17,700 bases of DNA, taken from Dorea sp. CAG:317 (GTDB taxonomy: Bacteria > Bacillota > Clostridia > Lachnospirales > Lachnospiraceae). A program made the position numbers and the translations under genes. This document shows positions 15,174 through 17,700 of this stretch, piece after piece (the stretch's first letter is position 1; every line of letters starts with the position of its first letter). The notes under the pieces are model-generated. The model did no database searches, had not been told where the DNA came from, and worked only from the letters and a program-made list of their open reading frames with translations. The stretch covers positions 133,335 to 151,034 of the forward strand of contig FR892668.1 in NCBI GenBank assembly GCA_000433535.1, in the 5' to 3' direction.

Positions 15174-15329
15174 ATGAAACAGAAGATTGAATACAGCAGC
15201 CCGGAAGTTATTTCTATGGAAGAATACCTTGCCAAAAGAAAAAGAATCAGAGAAGATGTTCGGGAAAAGCAGAAAAGAAACGTACTTACGGGAAGACAGG
15301 CACTTGTACTTGCTGAAATGTATATATAA
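15174..15329 (+). CDS. Small basic protein of 51 residues, function unknown
   Basis: The ATG at 15174 follows GGAGG (15160-15164) by 9 bases and runs 51 codons to TAA at 15327-15329. The peptide is hydrophilic and rich in Lys, Arg and Glu, with a helix-prone middle (MEEYLAKRKRIREDVREKQKR, about 15-35) and a short hydrophobic end (ALVLAEMYI). No membrane segment, signal peptide or cysteines are present, and I recognise no family. A hairpin ten bases after the stop supports a genuine transcription unit. It may be transcribed with purA or from a promoter near the two inverted repeats upstream; no convincing -35/-10 pair was found. Confidence 0.7.
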   Translation: MKQKIEYSSPEVISMEEYLAKRKRIREDVREKQKRNVLTGRQALVLAEMYI

Positions 15330-15337
15330 GAGGAAAA

Positions 15338-15373
15338 TAAAAAGGCGGACCTTTTACTTTGGCCCGTCTTTTA
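15338..15373. terminator. Bidirectional terminator between convergent small genes
   Basis: Ten-base arms (15342-15351 and 15361-15370), with one mismatch and one G-T pair, are flanked by A-rich and T-rich sequence. They lie between the 51-residue ORF and the stop codon of the minus-strand gene, which the loop overlaps. Confidence 0.65.
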
Positions 15374-15596
15374 TGATATCGTCCTCATCTTCTTTTGTAA
15401 CTCGGAAGGCAAGTTGAATGCCATAGAGAAGCACAGGGAGAACAATGGTAGAAGCAATGGATGCCCAGAGAAGCTTGGTTGCATTTGGACTTCCAATCAG
15501 CGCAAAGATCAGTGTGCTTATATACATCAGGATCAAAAGGACAGCGCCGGCTCCTGCAAGAATGCGTTTGATTTTTTCTCGATTTGTATTTTTCAT
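15354..15596 (-). CDS. Small two-helix membrane protein, function unknown
   Basis: The 80-residue product has a basic start (MKNTNREKIKRIL), two hydrophobic helices (about 11-34 and 43-63) and a short acidic end (KEDEDDIIKD). That pattern suggests a small inner-membrane protein with both ends in the cytoplasm. No family is recognised. The start at 15596 (minus strand) has AAAGGA about 8 bases upstream; an ATG three codons earlier would overlap that site. Its promoter (TTGCAT, 17 bases, TATAAT on the minus strand) overlaps the divergent promoter of the SEC-C gene, so the two may be expressed in competition. Confidence 0.75.
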   Translation of the reverse strand: MKNTNREKIKRILAGAGAVLLILMYISTLIFALIGSPNATKLLWASIASTIVLPVLLYGIQLAFRVTKEDEDDIIKDGPK

Positions 15597-15607
15597 AGTA
15601 ATCATCC

Positions 15608-15636
15608 TTTACATCTAAGTGAGACTTTAGTATATT
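15608..15636 (+). promoter_or_regulatory. Promoter of the SEC-C gene, overlapping a divergent one
   Basis: TTTACA (15608-15613) and TATATT (15631-15636) are 17 bases apart. The start codon at 15688 is about 50 bases downstream. Confidence 0.6.
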
Positions 15637-15662
15637 ATATAAAGAGCAGAGAAAAAATGCAA
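15634..15662 (-). promoter_or_regulatory. Promoter of the minus-strand membrane protein gene
   Basis: On the minus strand TTGCAT (15657-15662) and a consensus TATAAT (15634-15639) are 17 bases apart. The -10 shares bases with the plus-strand -10. Confidence 0.68.
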
Positions 15663-15687
15663 ATGAATACAAAGGAGTATGACAAAA

Positions 15688-16194
15688 ATGAGTAATACAT
15701 TATTAGAACAGTGGAGAAATATCGCTTATGATGAGAGCGCTGACAGAGGGCAGCTTCAGAGATTTTGGGGAACTTATTTCCAGATTGAAAAAGAAATCTA
15801 CGAGCAGCTCCTTACAAATCCGGACGAGGAAGTAAAAGGTACAGTGAAAGAGCTGGCTGAGAAATATGGACAGGAAGTTCTCACAATGGTTGGTTTCTTA
15901 GATGGTATCGATGAGAGTTTGAAAGAGCCAAACCCGATCGAGACAATGGATGAAAATACAGAAGTAAGTCTTGCTTTTGATAAAGAGAAACTGTATAAAA
16001 ACATGGTTGCTGCAAAGGCTGACTGGTTATATGAGCTTCCACAGTGGAAAGAGATTTATTCTGAAGAAGAGTTAAAGAAGCTTTACAAGGAGCAGAAAGA
16101 ATCTACAACGATCCGCAAGGAGAAGAAGATCGGACGTAACGATCCATGTCCGTGTGGTTCCGGTAAGAAGTATAAGAAATGTTGCGGCCGATAG
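15688..16194 (+). CDS. SEC-C metal-binding domain protein
   Basis: The 168-residue product has an acidic helical body (1-140) and ends in a SEC-C zinc-binding motif, GRNDPCPCGSGKKYKKCCG (about 149-167), with cysteines C154, C156, C165 and C166. The motif is named after the C-terminus of SecA, where it helps contact SecB, but it occurs in many unrelated proteins. The body here is not SecA-like, and I cannot assign a function. AAAGGAG (15671-15677) sets the start at 15688, with 10-base spacing; the ATG at 15679 is one base from that site. The last 16 bases overlap the next gene, which suggests coupled translation with the YdcF-like protein. Confidence 0.87.
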   Translation: MSNTLLEQWRNIAYDESADRGQLQRFWGTYFQIEKEIYEQLLTNPDEEVKGTVKELAEKYGQEVLTMVGFLDGIDESLKEPNPIETMDENTEVSLAFDKEKLYKNMVAAKADWLYELPQWKEIYSEEELKKLYKEQKESTTIRKEKKIGRNDPCPCGSGKKYKKCCGR

Positions 16195-16901
16195 TCTTAT
16201 CGATTGCAGGAATCGTATGTCTGGGCTATTATGGATGCCTTTGTGTATATCTTAGAAAATGGGATTCTACATTTTCCAGATTCTGGCTGCTTAGTGGAAT
16301 GGGATTTTTGATCTTGTGTTTTTTGGAACGGAAGGGATATGTGCCGGAAGCTTTCTGGCTGTTGTTTTATGTGGTTCTGGGGGCAGTTGTAGTGACACTG
16401 ATCGTTGTGTCGAGTACAATGTTTCCAAGAAAGCAGGCATCCTGTGATTATTTGATCGTTCTAGGCGCTCAGGTGAGGGGACGGAAGATTACAGATTCCC
16501 TTCTTCGCAGACTGAAAAAGGCGCAGACTTATCTAAGTGTTCATAAAGAGACAAAAGTCATTGTGTCCGGCGGTCAGGGAAAAGGTGAAGTGATTACAGA
16601 GGCAGAAGCAATGGCAGACTATTTGCAGAATCAGGGAATAGAGAAAATGCGTATTTACCTGGAAGACCGTTCCAGAACAACGCAGCAAAATCTTGAATTT
16701 TCAGAGACATTTCTTGACAAAGAAAAGCATTGTGTGGGAATTGTATCTAATAATTTTCATCTGTATCGCGCATGCCAAATCGCGAAGAGACTTGGATATC
16801 AGCGGATAGAACCGGTGGCGGCATCCTGCCATCCACTGCTGTTTGTCAACTATATGATTCGTGAAGTGCTGGCAGTGTGGAAACTATGGATTTGTGGTTG
16901 A
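16179..16901 (+). CDS. YdcF/DUF218 family membrane protein
   Basis: The 240-residue product has three hydrophobic N-terminal helices (about 5-23, 33-50 and 58-80) followed by a DUF218 domain (about 88-230). The domain includes DYLIVLGAQVRGRKITDSLLRRL, VIVSGGQGKGEVITEAEAMADYL, and the SRTTQQNLEFS and VSNNFHLYRA segments typical of the YdcF/SanA/ElyC group. Some members act in envelope integrity or cell-wall precursor metabolism; the exact reaction is not established and is not inferred here. The ATG lies inside the SEC-C gene and has only a weak ribosome binding site, so coupled translation is likely. The stop codon overlaps the -35 box of the downstream T-box promoter. Confidence 0.9.
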   Translation: MLRPIVLSIAGIVCLGYYGCLCVYLRKWDSTFSRFWLLSGMGFLILCFLERKGYVPEAFWLLFYVVLGAVVVTLIVVSSTMFPRKQASCDYLIVLGAQVRGRKITDSLLRRLKKAQTYLSVHKETKVIVSGGQGKGEVITEAEAMADYLQNQGIEKMRIYLEDRSRTTQQNLEFSETFLDKEKHCVGIVSNNFHLYRACQIAKRLGYQRIEPVAASCHPLLFVNYMIREVLAVWKLWICG

Positions 16902-16925
16902 CAAAGCCTCAGACAGTGCTATAAT
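16898..16925 (+). promoter_or_regulatory. Promoter of the threonine T-box leader
   Basis: TTGACA (16898-16903) and a consensus TATAAT (16920-16925) are 16 bases apart. The -35 includes the upstream gene's TGA stop codon. Confidence 0.82.
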
Positions 16926-16931
16926 AAATGG

Positions 16932-17192
16932 CATATATGACAACACGTAGAAGAGACGAGTAGGTTGGGAAAGAATTAAAAGAGAGAGAAGCCGGCGGCT
17001 GAAAGCTTCTTATTTTGGAACCTTCTGAAGACTACCTCTGAGTGACTGCAAAACAGTCCGGTGATTCCGTTATCATCTTAATGAAGTGGTTCTGGTTGAA
17101 AAGATGCAACCGGTACAAGCAGGGTGGAACCGCGAGATTTTATAAGAGAACTCGTCCCTTACAGCTATATTAGCTGTAAGGGATTTTTTTTT
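16932..17192 (+). promoter_or_regulatory. T-box riboswitch, probably threonine (specifier ACT)
   Basis: This leader occupies most of the 379-base gap before the thioesterase gene. Visible parts are AGAGAGAG and GGCTGAAAGC elements in Stem I, a specifier ACT at 17031-17033 in the context GAAG-ACT-A, and the exact T-box AGGGTGGAACCGCG (17121-17134). The terminator has 13-base perfect arms (17155-17167, 17171-17183) and nine T. Aligned with the cysteine leader at 1282, the specifier falls at the same distance from the following GAG, which supports ACT (Thr). The UGGA bulge (17125-17128) pairs with a U73 discriminator, which the tRNA-Thr at 6639-6711 has. ACC, also Thr, is the neighbouring triplet, so the amino acid call is robust to a one-codon shift. 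Confidence 0.88.
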
Positions 17193-17280
17193 GCAGTACA
17201 GAACAGTGTTTAAGTGTATGCCGCAGACTGCATGACCGGGGAAGTATCCGGACAGGGCAGGAGAAAGGGAGTAAATAAAC

Positions 17281-17700
17281 GTGAAAAAAAGAGAAGGCTA
17301 TCAGCGTAAAGTACATTATTATGAGACCGATCAGATGGGAATCGTCCATCACTCCAATTATATCCGGTGGTTTGAAGAGGCGAGGATTGATCTGTTGGAA
17401 CAGATGGGATTGGGATATGAGAAGATGGAAGAGGCCGGAATTATAAGTCCGGTGCTGTCCGTACAGGCAGATTATCTTCGGATGATGCATTTTGGAGATA
17501 CTTTTCAGATCCGCTGTTTTATCAAAGAATATAATGGAATCAAACTGACGGTGGGATATGAAGTGATTAACGAGGCAACAAAAATGGTACACAGCAGAGG
17601 TACGACGAAGCATTGTTTTATCAGCCGGGATGGACGACCACTATCTTTGAAGCAGGCGAATCCGGTATTTCACGAAGTGTTTATCAAAGGTTTGGAAGAG
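17281..17700 (+). CDS. Acyl-CoA thioesterase, 4HBT/YbgC family (3' end beyond window)
   Basis: This is a hotdog-fold thioesterase that hydrolyses acyl-CoA esters in the cytoplasm. 140 codons are visible without a stop; the family is usually about 130-145 residues, so little is missing. The signature YYETDQMGIVHHSNYIRWFEEAR (about 13-35) contains the catalytic Asp (D17) of the YbgC/4-hydroxybenzoyl-CoA type. The rest follows the family: LRMMHFGDTFQI and a closing CFISRDGRP. The GTG start at 17281 has GGGAG (17267-17271) 9 bases upstream; no in-frame ATG is nearby. It is the first gene after a threonine T-box, an unexpected target. The natural substrate is unknown. Confidence 0.9.
   Translation, partial: MKKREGYQRKVHYYETDQMGIVHHSNYIRWFEEARIDLLEQMGLGYEKMEEAGIISPVLSVQADYLRMMHFGDTFQIRCFIKEYNGIKLTVGYEVINEATKMVHSRGTTKHCFISRDGRPLSLKQANPVFHEVFIKGLEE

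Noticed and set aside
17170..17613. Minus-strand frame of 147 codons over the thioesterase
   Set aside because: The plus strand carries the clear 4HBT motif, and the minus frame runs into the T-box terminator.

Overview
The window reads as chromosome of a low-GC Gram-positive anaerobe of class Clostridia, most likely family Lachnospiraceae. The grounds are strong AGGAGG-type ribosome binding sites, two T-box leaders, the block cysE-cysS-mrnC-rlmB-sigH (the order known from Firmicutes, with a spore-former's SigH), a bacterial-type GlnRS, and several small lineage-type proteins. The genus is not determined. There is no phage, insertion sequence, CRISPR array or rRNA; most of the window is housekeeping sequence with a few decayed or orphan pieces.

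Layout. 1-197: end of a sensor histidine kinase. 290-1115: a scar in which the start of a DUF819-type membrane protein is joined out of frame to an M19 dipeptidase that has lost its N-terminus and a second internal block. 1145-4118: a cysteine T-box (specifier TGC) controlling cysE, cysS and mrnC, closed by a terminator. 4125-5032: two genes not usually part of this block, a minus-strand orphan resembling the tail of Rpn-family nucleases and a DHFR/RibD-C-like reductase. 5041-6566: rlmB and sigH. 6563-6764: a tRNA-Thr(GGT) unit. 6826-11389: a MATE transporter, glnS, and a MocR/PdxR-type regulator, separated by terminators. 11415-11521: a promoter followed by a 17-bp-stem hairpin with no gene. 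11586-11894 (minus): a small acidic membrane-anchored protein. 12042-13679: cardiolipin synthase. 13732-15012: a motif-divergent purA. 15174-15596: a 51-residue basic ORF and a convergent small membrane protein. 15608-16901: a SEC-C protein and a YdcF/DUF218 membrane protein, overlapping. 16898-17700: a T-box with threonine specifier ACT followed by an acyl-CoA thioesterase cut by the window edge.

How the genes connect. The cysteine T-box ties O-acetylserine synthesis (CysE) to cysteine charging (CysS), with the RNA-maturation enzyme Mini-III carried along. RlmB and SigH continue the information-processing theme. The second T-box contains a threonine specifier and a UGGA sequence that matches the U73 discriminator of the tRNA-Thr in this window. 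Its first gene is a thioesterase, so either thrS lies beyond the edge or the thioesterase itself responds to threonine. No strong candidate for a wholly new system is visible. The items most worth a second look are the DUF819/M19 double-deletion scar, the threonine T-box over a thioesterase, the orphan promoter-hairpin at 11415-11521, the overlapping divergent promoters at 15608-15662 and the divergent PurA motifs.
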